This document shows positions 8,801-16,897 of a DNA stretch of 64,000 nt, in pieces. Made by a program: the position numbers and the translations under genes. The stretch is from CAZEHJ01 sp964512485 (GTDB taxonomy: Bacteria; Bacteroidota; Rhodothermia; Rhodothermales; UBA10348), in contig CAZEHJ010000008.1 in NCBI GenBank assembly GCA_964512485.1, forward strand, positions 6,663 through 70,662, written 5' to 3'. The notes beneath the pieces were generated by a model. It made no database searches. It worked only from the letters and a program-made list of their open reading frames with translations, and had not been told where the DNA came from. Within the stretch, counting starts at the first letter, position 1. Every line of letters starts with the position of its first letter.

Positions 8801-9505
8801 ATGTCAAAACGTTTTTTACTTCTGTCCACATCCCGCACTTCGGGGACTGGTTATCTTGAACACGCCTCGGAGCAGATTGGGTGGCTCGCCGGAACTGCGA
8901 AAAAGAAAATTGCCTTCGTGCCGTATGCGGCGGTCCGATTCTCTTACGATGACTATGAGAGCATGGTCGCGAAAGGAATGGAAGGGCACGAAATCGTTTC
9001 TGTTCATCGATACGACGATCCGCTGGCTGCAATTGACGAGGCTGATGTCGTGGCTGTGGGTGGCGGAAATACATTCAAGCTGGTCCACGACCTTCAGCAT
9101 TTTGGATTGATGGAAGTCATTCGCGAAAAAGCGATGGCGGGAATGCCCTATGTCGGATGGAGCGCTGGAGCCAACGTGGCCGCTCCGACCTTGTCGACCA
9201 CCAACGACATGCCGATTATCGAACCGGGTTCGTTTCAAACGCTTGGCCTCATTTCGGCACAGATCAATCCTCACTATCTCGATGCGCATCCCGATGGACA
9301 CATGGGAGAAACGAGAGAAGAACGAATCACTGAATTCACAGTGCTGAATCCTGAAATGCCGGTAATTGGACTGCGTGAAGGGTCAATGTTGATGATTGAT
9401 GGAGCGTCGATGACGCTTCAAGGCCAGATTGGGGCCCGTCTGTTTCACGGAGATTCCAAGCCCCGGGAGATTGATCCGGGAGAAGATGTGTCGTTTCTTC
9501 TGTAA
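8801..9505 (+). CDS. pepE: Peptidase E (alpha-aspartyl dipeptidase, S51 family)
   Basis: Cytoplasmic serine peptidase that cleaves dipeptides with an N-terminal aspartate. The 234 residues match the usual length. The nucleophile elbow is GWSAGANVAAPTLSTTNDMPI (serine in WSAG), preceded by VAVGGGNTFKLVHDLQ, and followed by the INPHYLD and HMGETREERI signatures of the family. ATG at 8801. It adds to the peptide- and amino-acid-degrading theme of the region. Confidence 0.92.
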   Translation: MSKRFLLLSTSRTSGTGYLEHASEQIGWLAGTAKKKIAFVPYAAVRFSYDDYESMVAKGMEGHEIVSVHRYDDPLAAIDEADVVAVGGGNTFKLVHDLQHFGLMEVIREKAMAGMPYVGWSAGANVAAPTLSTTNDMPIIEPGSFQTLGLISAQINPHYLDAHPDGHMGETREERITEFTVLNPEMPVIGLREGSMLMIDGASMTLQGQIGARLFHGDSKPREIDPGEDVSFLL

Positions 9506-9601
9506 TCCCCGTCCGGAAGTGTTCAGGGCATGCCTCCATGCGCGCCAGATGGCGAAAGGAGGACATTTTTCATATTGAACCAACTTTATGGAAATAACCC
9601 T

Positions 9602-10231
9602 ATGTCAGAATCAGTCTCCAGCGAAGCCCTGAGGGTTCTCGGAGTGCTCATCGAAAAGGAATTGAGTACGCCCGATTATTACCCCATGACGGTCAACGGC
9701 ATCGTCAACGGCTGCAATCAAAAGTCGAACCGACATCCTGTCGTGGATTACGGCGAGATAACTGTGCTCAAGGCTCTCGACGATCTCTTCAGCCACCGAA
9801 TGGCCGGGCACGCGTCCGTTGCTGGAAGCCGTTCTGAAAAATACCGCCATGCGGCTGCTCAGAGATTTGATCTCGACACGCAAGGTCTCGCCATTATGGC
9901 AAGCCTGATTCTGCGAGGTCCCCAGACCGTCGGCGAACTTCGATCTCATACATCCAGAATGGCGACTTTCGAAAGCATGGAGGAGGTGGCGGACACGCTC
10001 GATTCACTATCCGAACGGGAAGAGCCGCTGGTAGCACGTGCCGGGCGACAGGCGGGCCAGAAGGGCATTCGATTCTGTCATCTTCTAGCGGATGAGTCGG
10101 TTGATGAACCGTATCCAGAAGAGGATTCAGTGGAGGACGCTCCCTCCAGCGACGGAGGGCTCGAAGATATTCGCGAGCGACTGGACAAACTCGAAGCAGA
10201 GTTTGAAGCATTCCGAAAACAGTTCGAGTAA
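9602..10231 (+). CDS. yceH: YceH family (DUF480, UPF0502) protein
   Basis: A 209-residue protein of the YceH/DUF480 family, which folds as two winged-helix domains; its role is unknown although DNA binding is often assumed. Characteristic stretches are LGVLIEKELSTPDYYPMTVN, NGCNQKSNRHPVVDY and the second-domain LILRGPQTVGELR. The C-terminal tail is acidic and ends in a short predicted coiled coil (LDKLEAEFEAFRKQFE). The frame opens at 9530, but the ATG at 9602 (MSESVSSEALRVLG) is where the family similarity begins. Confidence 0.9.
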   Translation: MSESVSSEALRVLGVLIEKELSTPDYYPMTVNGIVNGCNQKSNRHPVVDYGEITVLKALDDLFSHRMAGHASVAGSRSEKYRHAAAQRFDLDTQGLAIMASLILRGPQTVGELRSHTSRMATFESMEEVADTLDSLSEREEPLVARAGRQAGQKGIRFCHLLADESVDEPYPEEDSVEDAPSSDGGLEDIRERLDKLEAEFEAFRKQFE

Positions 10232-10292
10232 CAACGACCACGCTCGAACATCCCGTTAAACACCACTTTCAAACGACAACGTCAGAAAGAAT

Positions 10293-11957
10293 ATGATTGG
10301 TACCCGACCGGCGATCCACGCGCCTCGCGGAACTCAGATTACCTGCAAAGGATGGCATCAGGAAGCTGCCATGCGGATGCTGATGAACAACCTCGATCCG
10401 GCTGTCGCCGAGCACCCCGAGGAGTTGATCGTGTATGGCGGGGGCGGAAAAGCAGCCCGCGACTGGGATAGCTATCACAAGATTATTGCTACCCTGCAGC
10501 GCCTGGAGAATGACGAGACGCTCCTCGTTCAATCCGGCAGACCAGCCGGTGTTTTTCGTACGCACGAAGAAGCGCCGCGCGTTTTGATCGCCAACGCGCA
10601 TCTCGTGCCGCGATGGGCGACGGCTGACGAATTTCGTCGACTCGATGCGCTCGGCCTGACCATGTATGGACAGATGACGGCCGGGTCCTGGATTTACATC
10701 GGCACACAGGGAATCCTGCAAGGCACGTATGAGACGTTTGCTGAATGCGCCAACCAACACTTCGATGGCACACTTGAAGGTCGGTTCGTGGTCACCGCCG
10801 GTCTCGGGGGAATGGGCGGAGCCCAGCCGCTGGCAGCTACCATGAACGGTGGGGTGTGTCTTTGTGTAGAGATCGACCCGGTGAGTATTGAGCGGCGCGT
10901 CGAAACGGGATACTGCGACGAGCGGAGTGACAATCTGGATGAAGCTCTGGACCGTTTGATGGCTGCCAAGGAGCGCCGCGAACCCCTTTCAATCGGTCTG
11001 CTGGGAAATATTGCCGACGTCCTCCCCGAACTCGTCACTAGAGGCATCGTCCCGGACGTACTCACGGATCAAACCTCGGCGCACGACCTCGATCTCGGAT
11101 ATATACCTCAGGGCCATACCGTTGAATCTGCAGCGGTTTTCAGAACAAGTGATCCGGAGGGCTACCGTTCAGCCGTCCTGGATGCCATGCAGATCCATAT
11201 TCAAGCGATGCTGGACATGAAGAAAGAAGGTGCGATCACATTCGATTATGGCAACAACCTGCGCGGTCAGGTCGCCGATCATCGGGGCATGACGCAGGCG
11301 TTCGATATTCCTGGCTTCGTACCGGAGTTCATTCGGCCTCTGTTTTGTAAAGGATCGGGTCCGTTTCGGTGGGCTGCTCTTTCAGGAGATCCAAACGACA
11401 TAGCCGTGACTGACGCTGCCGTGCTTGAGACCTTTCCTCAGAAAGACGCACTCGCGCGGTGGATCCGGAAAGCGCAGGATCAGATTCACTTTCAGGGATT
11501 GCCTGCCCGCATTTGCTGGTTGGAGTACGGTGAACGAGCCGAAATGGGCCTAAAGTTCAATTGGCTTGTAAAAAATGGAAAGGTTTCGGCTCCTCTCGTG
11601 ATTGGTCGCGACCATCTCGACAGTGGATCGGTTGCTTCTCCGAACCGTGAAACGGAAGGCATGATGGACGGCTCGGATGCAATTGCGGACTGGCCTCTGC
11701 TGAATGCGCTACTCAATACCGCATCGGGAGCCAGCTGGGTGTCACTGCATCACGGCGGTGGAGTCGGCATCGGATATTCCATTCACTCTGGCATGGTCAG
11801 CGTCGCCGATGGGACCGAAATGGCAGATCGCCGGCTGGAGCGTGTGCTTACTGGCGATCCGGGAACGGGCGTGATGCGTCACGCCGACGCAGGATATCAG
11901 GATGCCATCGATACGGCCAACGAACGCGGAGTCGACCTCCCGATGGTGAACGGATGA
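10293..11957 (+). CDS. hutU: Urocanate hydratase
   Basis: Second step of histidine degradation: hydrates urocanate to imidazolonepropionate with tightly bound NAD+. The 554 residues match the family closely. Recognisable parts are the N-terminal RGTQITCKGWHQEAAMRML, the dinucleotide-binding TAGLGGMGGAQPLAA, and the active-site segment FQGLPARICWLEYG with the conserved cysteine. It is the first gene of a tight operon: its stop overlaps the hutH start by four bases (ATGA). Sixty-one bases separate it from yceH, so the hut promoter is probably in 10232-10292. Confidence 0.97.
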   Translation: MIGTRPAIHAPRGTQITCKGWHQEAAMRMLMNNLDPAVAEHPEELIVYGGGGKAARDWDSYHKIIATLQRLENDETLLVQSGRPAGVFRTHEEAPRVLIANAHLVPRWATADEFRRLDALGLTMYGQMTAGSWIYIGTQGILQGTYETFAECANQHFDGTLEGRFVVTAGLGGMGGAQPLAATMNGGVCLCVEIDPVSIERRVETGYCDERSDNLDEALDRLMAAKERREPLSIGLLGNIADVLPELVTRGIVPDVLTDQTSAHDLDLGYIPQGHTVESAAVFRTSDPEGYRSAVLDAMQIHIQAMLDMKKEGAITFDYGNNLRGQVADHRGMTQAFDIPGFVPEFIRPLFCKGSGPFRWAALSGDPNDIAVTDAAVLETFPQKDALARWIRKAQDQIHFQGLPARICWLEYGERAEMGLKFNWLVKNGKVSAPLVIGRDHLDSGSVASPNRETEGMMDGSDAIADWPLLNALLNTASGASWVSLHHGGGVGIGYSIHSGMVSVADGTEMADRRLERVLTGDPGTGVMRHADAGYQDAIDTANERGVDLPMVNG

Positions 11958-13456
11958 GCGTACGGCTGACCATAACGGATCTGTATTCAGATTTGAAGGC
12001 GTCGATGGAGTCCCTGGCGCAGGATTCGTCGGCGGTATCTGCATCCAGAAGAACGCTTGAGAAAAGGATTGAAGGCGGCGAAGCGACGTACGGCGTGAAT
12101 ACGGGGTTCGGAAAGCTCGCAAACAAAAGGGTTTCAGACGACAAGCTTTCCGACCTTCAACGAAATCTGCTGGTAAGCCATGCAGTCGGTGTCGGGGATT
12201 CCGTTCCTCGTGACATCACCCGCATCATGCTGGGGCTGAAGGTCCATTCTCTTGGGCTAGGTTTTTCGGGCGTTTCTGAAGGTACGTTCGCCAGGCTCCT
12301 GGCGATGGCTCGCGCAGACCTGTTGCCCGTCGTGCCATCACGAGGAAGCGTAGGTGCATCAGGGGACCTGGCGCCTCTGGCTCACATGGCCCTCCCATTG
12401 CTGGGGCAAGGCTTCTTCTGGGGAGAGGACGGCTCAAAGAGACCAGCTGCACAGGTATTGGCTGCCATCAAATGGGATCCGATCACGCTCGCCGCCAAGG
12501 ACGGTCTGAGCCTGATCAACGGAACCCAGTTCATGGCAGCGTACGGCGCCTACATTTTACATCGTGCTACAAAGCTGGTTCGAACCGCAGACATTCTGGC
12601 GTCGATGAGCCTTGAAGCCCTTCAAGGTTCGAATCATCCATTTGACGCAAGGGTGCACGACATCCGGCCGCATGTAGGTCAGAAAAATGTCGCTCGCAAC
12701 GTTCGAACCCTTCTCGAGGACAGCGAAATACTCGAATCACATCGTGATTGTGGAAAGGTGCAGGACCCGTACTGTTTGAGATGTGTCCCTCAGGTTCACG
12801 GTGCCAGCCGAGATGCGCTTTCACACGCGGTCGAGATATTGGAGATCGAAATGAATTCGGTCACTGACAACCCGCTCGTTTTTGACGATGGAGAAGTGAT
12901 CAGCGGAGGCAACTTCCACGGACAGCCGCTCGCGCTGGTGATGGATTATGCTGCGATCGCGTTGGCGGAACTGGCGTCCATTTCTGAACGGCGGACCTAT
13001 CTGTTGCTCGAAGGTCACGACGGTCTTCCGCGTTTGTTGATGCAGGAGACCGGACTCAATTCCGGATTCATGATTCCGCAATACACGGCGGCCGCCTTGG
13101 TGTCAGAGAACAAGGTCCTCTGTCACCCGGCATCGGTCGATTCGATTCCAACCTCACTCGGCCAGGAAGATCACGTTTCGATGGGGAGCATTTCGGCGGT
13201 CAAGCTCCTGCAGGTCCTGGAAAACGTTCAGCATGTCTTCGCGATCGAACTGCTCACGGCGGCACAGGCTCTTGACTACCGTTCTCCCTTGCGTCCGGGA
13301 CGCGGCGTGGATATTGCGCACAAGCTTATTCGAGAACACATCCCGCACAGGGAAAAGGACTACCTCTTCCAGGAAGATCTCGAACCGAGCGTCAAGTTGG
13401 TCAAATCGTCTACACTTCAGAAAGCCGTGGAAGCGGGGGGTAATCGTCTTGTCTGA
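11954..13456 (+). CDS. hutH: Histidine ammonia-lyase
   Basis: First step of histidine degradation: non-oxidative deamination of histidine to urocanate. The Ala-Ser-Gly triad that cyclises to the MIO cofactor is at residues 135-137 within GSVGASGDLAPLAHMALPLL. Further family landmarks are YGVNTGFGKLA near residue 43, EALQGSNHPFD and the DNPLVF segment. Length (500) is normal. It overlaps hutU by four bases upstream and the probable TTG start of hutI by eight bases downstream, so the three are one translationally coupled unit. The order U-H-I differs from many operons where H and U are separate. Confidence 0.97.
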   Translation: MSVRLTITDLYSDLKASMESLAQDSSAVSASRRTLEKRIEGGEATYGVNTGFGKLANKRVSDDKLSDLQRNLLVSHAVGVGDSVPRDITRIMLGLKVHSLGLGFSGVSEGTFARLLAMARADLLPVVPSRGSVGASGDLAPLAHMALPLLGQGFFWGEDGSKRPAAQVLAAIKWDPITLAAKDGLSLINGTQFMAAYGAYILHRATKLVRTADILASMSLEALQGSNHPFDARVHDIRPHVGQKNVARNVRTLLEDSEILESHRDCGKVQDPYCLRCVPQVHGASRDALSHAVEILEIEMNSVTDNPLVFDDGEVISGGNFHGQPLALVMDYAAIALAELASISERRTYLLLEGHDGLPRLLMQETGLNSGFMIPQYTAAALVSENKVLCHPASVDSIPTSLGQEDHVSMGSISAVKLLQVLENVQHVFAIELLTAAQALDYRSPLRPGRGVDIAHKLIREHIPHREKDYLFQEDLEPSVKLVKSSTLQKAVEAGGNRLV

Positions 13457-14696
13457 TTCTGGCGTCTTGTCTGATATTGGATTTCTGGCGCAGTGCCGTG
13501 ACGAGGGCGCACAGTCGGACATTCAACCGTTGCGCGACGCCGCTATCGGTTGGTCAAATGGTCGGATCGATTTTGTTGGCCCTGAGACGGACCTCCCATT
13601 TGAATTGAGGGAGAGAGCAACACATTCTGCCTCCGGACGCACCGTGATTCCGGGGCTGGTCGACTGCCACACCCACCTTGGATTTGGTGGCTGGCGCGCG
13701 GACGAATTCCGCATGCGAATTGAGGGGAAAAGCTATCTGGATATCGCGGCTTCCGGCGGAGGAATCCGCAAGACCATGGCGCAGACCCGCGCGGCGTCGG
13801 AAGAAGACCTCCTTCGTCATTGCCGCACGTATCTGGAGAGGTACCTGAGGCTCGGGGTGACTGCAATCGAGTGCAAAACAGGATATGGTCTTTCGTTCGA
13901 AGAGGAGCTCAAACTTCTTCGGGTGTACCGGGAAATAGGCCTGGAATCGGCACTGGACGTCGTTTCGACCCTTCTGGCGGCCCATGTGGTCCCCGACTCA
14001 GAGGAATGTAACAAAAATTGTTACATTCAAATGATCTGTGACGAGTTGATTCCAGCCGTCGCCGCTGAGAAACTCGCTGAGTTCAACGATATTTTTGTCG
14101 AGGAAGGAGCCTTCTCGGCCGATGATGCCCGACGGGTTCTTGGCGCGGGGCAGGCTCATGGATTGAGAGCCAAACTGCACGTCGATCAGTTGGGCGATGG
14201 CGGTGGTGGAGCGCTGGCTTCAGAGTTGAAAGCAGTAAGTGCAGATCATCTGGAATACACTTCTGCAGGGGGGATGAAAGCGATGGCTGAGGCCGGTGTG
14301 ATTGCAGTGTGTCTACCGTTCGCTTCTCTGTATCTGAACCAGCCACCGATGAATGCCAGGTCTTTTATAGAGGCTGGTGCGAGCGTTGCCGTGGCAACTG
14401 ATTTTAATCCGGGATCCGCGCCGAGCTTCGATCTTCCGTTGGCAATGATGCTGGCATGTACGATGAGCCGGATGACACCGGCCGAAGCACTCAAAGGGGC
14501 TACACTCCTGGCGGCTCGTGCCATTGAAAGAGACTCGCAATATGGTTCAATCGAAGTAGGCAAGCGGGCCAACTTCGCCGAACTTTCTGTCGACGATGTC
14601 GATCATTGGATGTATCATTTCAGGCCCAACACCTGTGCGGCCACCTGGATTGACGGGCGACAGGTTTTTGACCAGAACCAGCGGCAGAACTCGTAA
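13449..14696 (+). CDS. hutI: Imidazolonepropionase
   Basis: Third step of histidine degradation: a metal amidohydrolase that opens imidazolonepropionate to N-formimidoyl-glutamate. The metal-binding DCHTHLGFGGWRADEF near residue 74, the KTGYGLSFEEELK segment, KLHVDQL and TDFNPGS identify it. The open frame runs back into hutH to 13233, which is not coding there; a TTG at 13449, seven bases after a run of six G, gives 415 residues, the usual size. A second TTG at 13467 is possible. Oddly, the middle of the gene contains a perfect 11-bp inverted repeat at 14004-14028 encoding ECNKNCYIQ, reported separately. No formiminoglutamase (hutG) or HutF is in the window. Confidence 0.95.
   Translation: MSDSGVLSDIGFLAQCRDEGAQSDIQPLRDAAIGWSNGRIDFVGPETDLPFELRERATHSASGRTVIPGLVDCHTHLGFGGWRADEFRMRIEGKSYLDIAASGGGIRKTMAQTRAASEEDLLRHCRTYLERYLRLGVTAIECKTGYGLSFEEELKLLRVYREIGLESALDVVSTLLAAHVVPDSEECNKNCYIQMICDELIPAVAAEKLAEFNDIFVEEGAFSADDARRVLGAGQAHGLRAKLHVDQLGDGGGGALASELKAVSADHLEYTSAGGMKAMAEAGVIAVCLPFASLYLNQPPMNARSFIEAGASVAVATDFNPGSAPSFDLPLAMMLACTMSRMTPAEALKGATLLAARAIERDSQYGSIEVGKRANFAELSVDDVDHWMYHFRPNTCAATWIDGRQVFDQNQRQNS
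14004..14028. repeat. Perfect 11-bp inverted repeat inside hutI
   Basis: The arms gaatgtaacaa and ttgttacattc are exact reverse complements around a three-base loop (aaa). The A/T-rich palindrome stands out from the GC-richer coding sequence around it. It may be a chance effect of the codons used, a regulator site inside the operon, or a hairpin that affects hutI expression. There is no T-tract directly after it on either strand. Confidence 0.6.
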
Positions 14697-14703
14697 GCGA
14701 AGA

Positions 14704-15189
14704 ATGAAGATCACGATCATCACTACCGGCGGCACCATCGACAAAGTGTACTTCGATGCCAAGAGTGATTACCAGATTGGAGATCCTCAGGTGAAGAAGA
14801 TTCTGGATCGTGTTGGTTCGACCGTGTCCTACGATGTCATTGAACTGTTCCACAAGGACAGTCTCGAACTGACCGAAGAAGACCGTGCCGGTATCGTCGA
14901 TGCTGCGGCTTCGAGTGATGTCGACAGAGTTGTGATCACCCATGGCACGGACACCATGGTTCAAACCGCCAAAGCCCTCAAGAAGGTGTCCGAAACGAAG
15001 ACTGTCGTGCTGGTGGGCTCGCTCACACCCGCCAGATTTCGTGAGAGCGATGCGGAGTTCAATATTGGCGTGGCCATCGGGGCGGTTCAGTCGCTACCGC
15101 ATGGGATTTATCTGGCCATGAACGGCAAAATATTTCATCCGGAGAACGTGCGGAAAAACCGGGATGCGAACCGCTTCGAGGAAATCTGA
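14704..15189 (+). CDS. Half-size asparaginase-domain protein
   Basis: A 161-residue protein that matches only the N-terminal domain of type I/II asparaginases. It has both threonine motifs of the active site: ITTGGTIDKVYFD at the start and VVITHGTDTMVQTAKAL near residue 80, plus VLVGSLTPARF. The C-terminal domain, which completes the active site in full enzymes (about 320-340 residues), is absent, and the gene ends with a normal stop followed by an intergenic region, so this is not an obvious frameshift. Stand-alone short members of this family exist and their substrate is unknown. It starts seven bases after hutI, so it is likely the fourth gene of the hut operon and might act on an amide-type intermediate of that pathway; that is inference. 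Confidence 0.85.
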   Translation: MKITIITTGGTIDKVYFDAKSDYQIGDPQVKKILDRVGSTVSYDVIELFHKDSLELTEEDRAGIVDAAASSDVDRVVITHGTDTMVQTAKALKKVSETKTVVLVGSLTPARFRESDAEFNIGVAIGAVQSLPHGIYLAMNGKIFHPENVRKNRDANRFEEI

Positions 15190-15291
15190 CCCCGCACGAA
15201 TTGTGGGGGATCCCCCGTTTTTACCTCGCATCGCCTACTTGAGGTGTTTAGATTTGTAGTTAGTACAGGAGTTATCCTGTTCGAAACCGCC

Positions 15292-16827
15292 ATGAAACAT
15301 CTCAAACTCAAGATCCCCATCGCAATTCTGGCCGGCCTGTCGATTTCAACGACGGCTTGGGCGCAGTCGAGTCCACAAGACGCAGTTTCGGGCATGTGCG
15401 TAACCGAAAATGTCCAAGCAGCATTTTTGCCGCCCGATAATGTCGACGAACCGATATTTGCCGTCTTCGATGGATCACGATACAAGAAAGCTGCATCAAT
15501 CGGGCAGTACCAGGCCACTGCGCCGGCCAACGTGTTTCTGAACAACCCGTTTGATGTGCAGCCTGTCGAAGTCGTGCTCGAAGGGTTGATTGGAGATGGA
15601 TTAACTCTGGAAGGGGAATATGTACGCGCGGGCAGCGAAAGAATTGATGGTTTTGAAGTGGCGACGACGGGGATCGATGGGGCTGACTACAGGTTTGAAG
15701 CCGATACAACTGACATAAAACTGTGCAATACGGATCTATCCAGATGTCCTCAGTTTGATGCCGTGAACGTGTACTACCACATTGACCGATTCGTGCGTGA
15801 TTTTTGGATTGACAGAATGGGCGTGGATATCTCGTTTCAAGCCAATGCCCGTGTTCATATCGGCGGAGATGGAGCCGCCGCTCAACCAGATGAAAGGAGT
15901 CTGATTTTTAAGGTCGGCAACATTTTCAATAAGAACGCGGCACTGTCCAACGATCTCATTTATCATGAGTATACCCATCTTGTAACCTGGGCACTGGGGT
16001 TTGAAGTTGATTCAGGAGGGCCTGATGAACCGCTTGCACTCTCAGAGGGTTACGCGGATTACTTCGCTGCCACGTATACAGATGGTCCACGTATTGGAGA
16101 TTGGGTGGTGACGTGCCCTCCTCGTCAACTTTGCATTGATGACGAGGATCGCGACAACGACCTGGAAATCAGGCATCTTGGAGTAGATGCGACGATCTGG
16201 AACTGGAATTTTGGATTGCCGGACGCGGGTCTCGAATACGGATTTTGTCTCCGCTATCATGAACTGGATCAAAAGTGTAAGGACAGTTACAATAACACTC
16301 AGCCACGCTATGTGTGGGGCATGATCTGGGCCGCCATGCTGTGGGATCTCCGACAGGAAGTTGGTGCCGATGTCGCTGACTTTCTCATCGTGGATGCCAT
16401 CCGCAGACATTCTTCAGTCGCTTCGTTTGCAGAAGCAACCGTGAATCTCATCGAGGCCGAAAACTCGTTATTTAACGGTCTTCACAGGGATGCTCTGGAG
16501 CGGGCACTCACCGGAAGGGGTTTTCCCGTGACGGCTACAGCGGTTGAAGACGAACCAGAATTGCCCGAAGGATTGGATATCCAGGTTTGGCCAAATCCGT
16601 CAACTGAACGCGCACAGGTGTCTTTCAAAACGGTACGATCGGGAGAATGGAATTGGAGAATGGTCGATATGACCGGTCGCATCGTCCTCTCTGGAGGTGG
16701 CCAATCCGCATCCGGAGAGTCAACCCTGACCCTGGACACGGCGGCTGTCGCCCCTGGAGTGTATGTGATTCAGGTGCTGACAGGAGATCGGGTTTTGAAC
16801 AAATCTCTTTCGATAGTTCGTCAATAG
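15292..16827 (+). CDS. Secreted zinc metallopeptidase-like protein with T9SS sorting tail
   Basis: A 511-residue exported protein. The ATG at 15292 gives a signal peptide (MKHLKLKIPIAILAGLSIST ending in AWAQ). The gluzincin motif HEYTH is at residues 225-229, and about 30 residues later LSEGYADYFAATY supplies the third metal ligand (E) as in fungalysin/thermolysin relatives. The last 75 residues (IQVWPNPSTERAQVSF onward, ending in GVYVIQVLTGDRVLNKS and a basic end) form a T9SS type A sorting domain, so it should be released to or attached at the cell surface. The precise peptidase family is unclear. It is followed after 70 bases by another secreted peptidase. Confidence 0.8.
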   Translation: MKHLKLKIPIAILAGLSISTTAWAQSSPQDAVSGMCVTENVQAAFLPPDNVDEPIFAVFDGSRYKKAASIGQYQATAPANVFLNNPFDVQPVEVVLEGLIGDGLTLEGEYVRAGSERIDGFEVATTGIDGADYRFEADTTDIKLCNTDLSRCPQFDAVNVYYHIDRFVRDFWIDRMGVDISFQANARVHIGGDGAAAQPDERSLIFKVGNIFNKNAALSNDLIYHEYTHLVTWALGFEVDSGGPDEPLALSEGYADYFAATYTDGPRIGDWVVTCPPRQLCIDDEDRDNDLEIRHLGVDATIWNWNFGLPDAGLEYGFCLRYHELDQKCKDSYNNTQPRYVWGMIWAAMLWDLRQEVGADVADFLIVDAIRRHSSVASFAEATVNLIEAENSLFNGLHRDALERALTGRGFPVTATAVEDEPELPEGLDIQVWPNPSTERAQVSFKTVRSGEWNWRMVDMTGRIVLSGGGQSASGESTLTLDTAAVAPGVYVIQVLTGDRVLNKSLSIVRQ

Positions 16828-16897
16828 GTCGTGATGCCTATTTTAGGCGCTCATCCCGGAACGCGTTTGAGCCATTCACCTTATTCGACATTGCCAG

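Noticed and set aside
12626..12635. GGTTCGAATC, similar to a tRNA T-loop
   Set aside because: It lies inside hutH coding sequence and no acceptor or anticodon stems can be drawn around it.
13233..13448. N-terminal extension of the hutI frame
   Set aside because: It overlaps the well-conserved end of hutH and has no similarity to imidazolonepropionase; the TTG at 13449 fits the family start.
15200..15221. gggggatccccc followed by gttttt after the short asparaginase gene
   Set aside because: The palindrome leaves no room for a loop unless re-paired with bulges; position is suggestive of a terminator but the structure is too weak to list.
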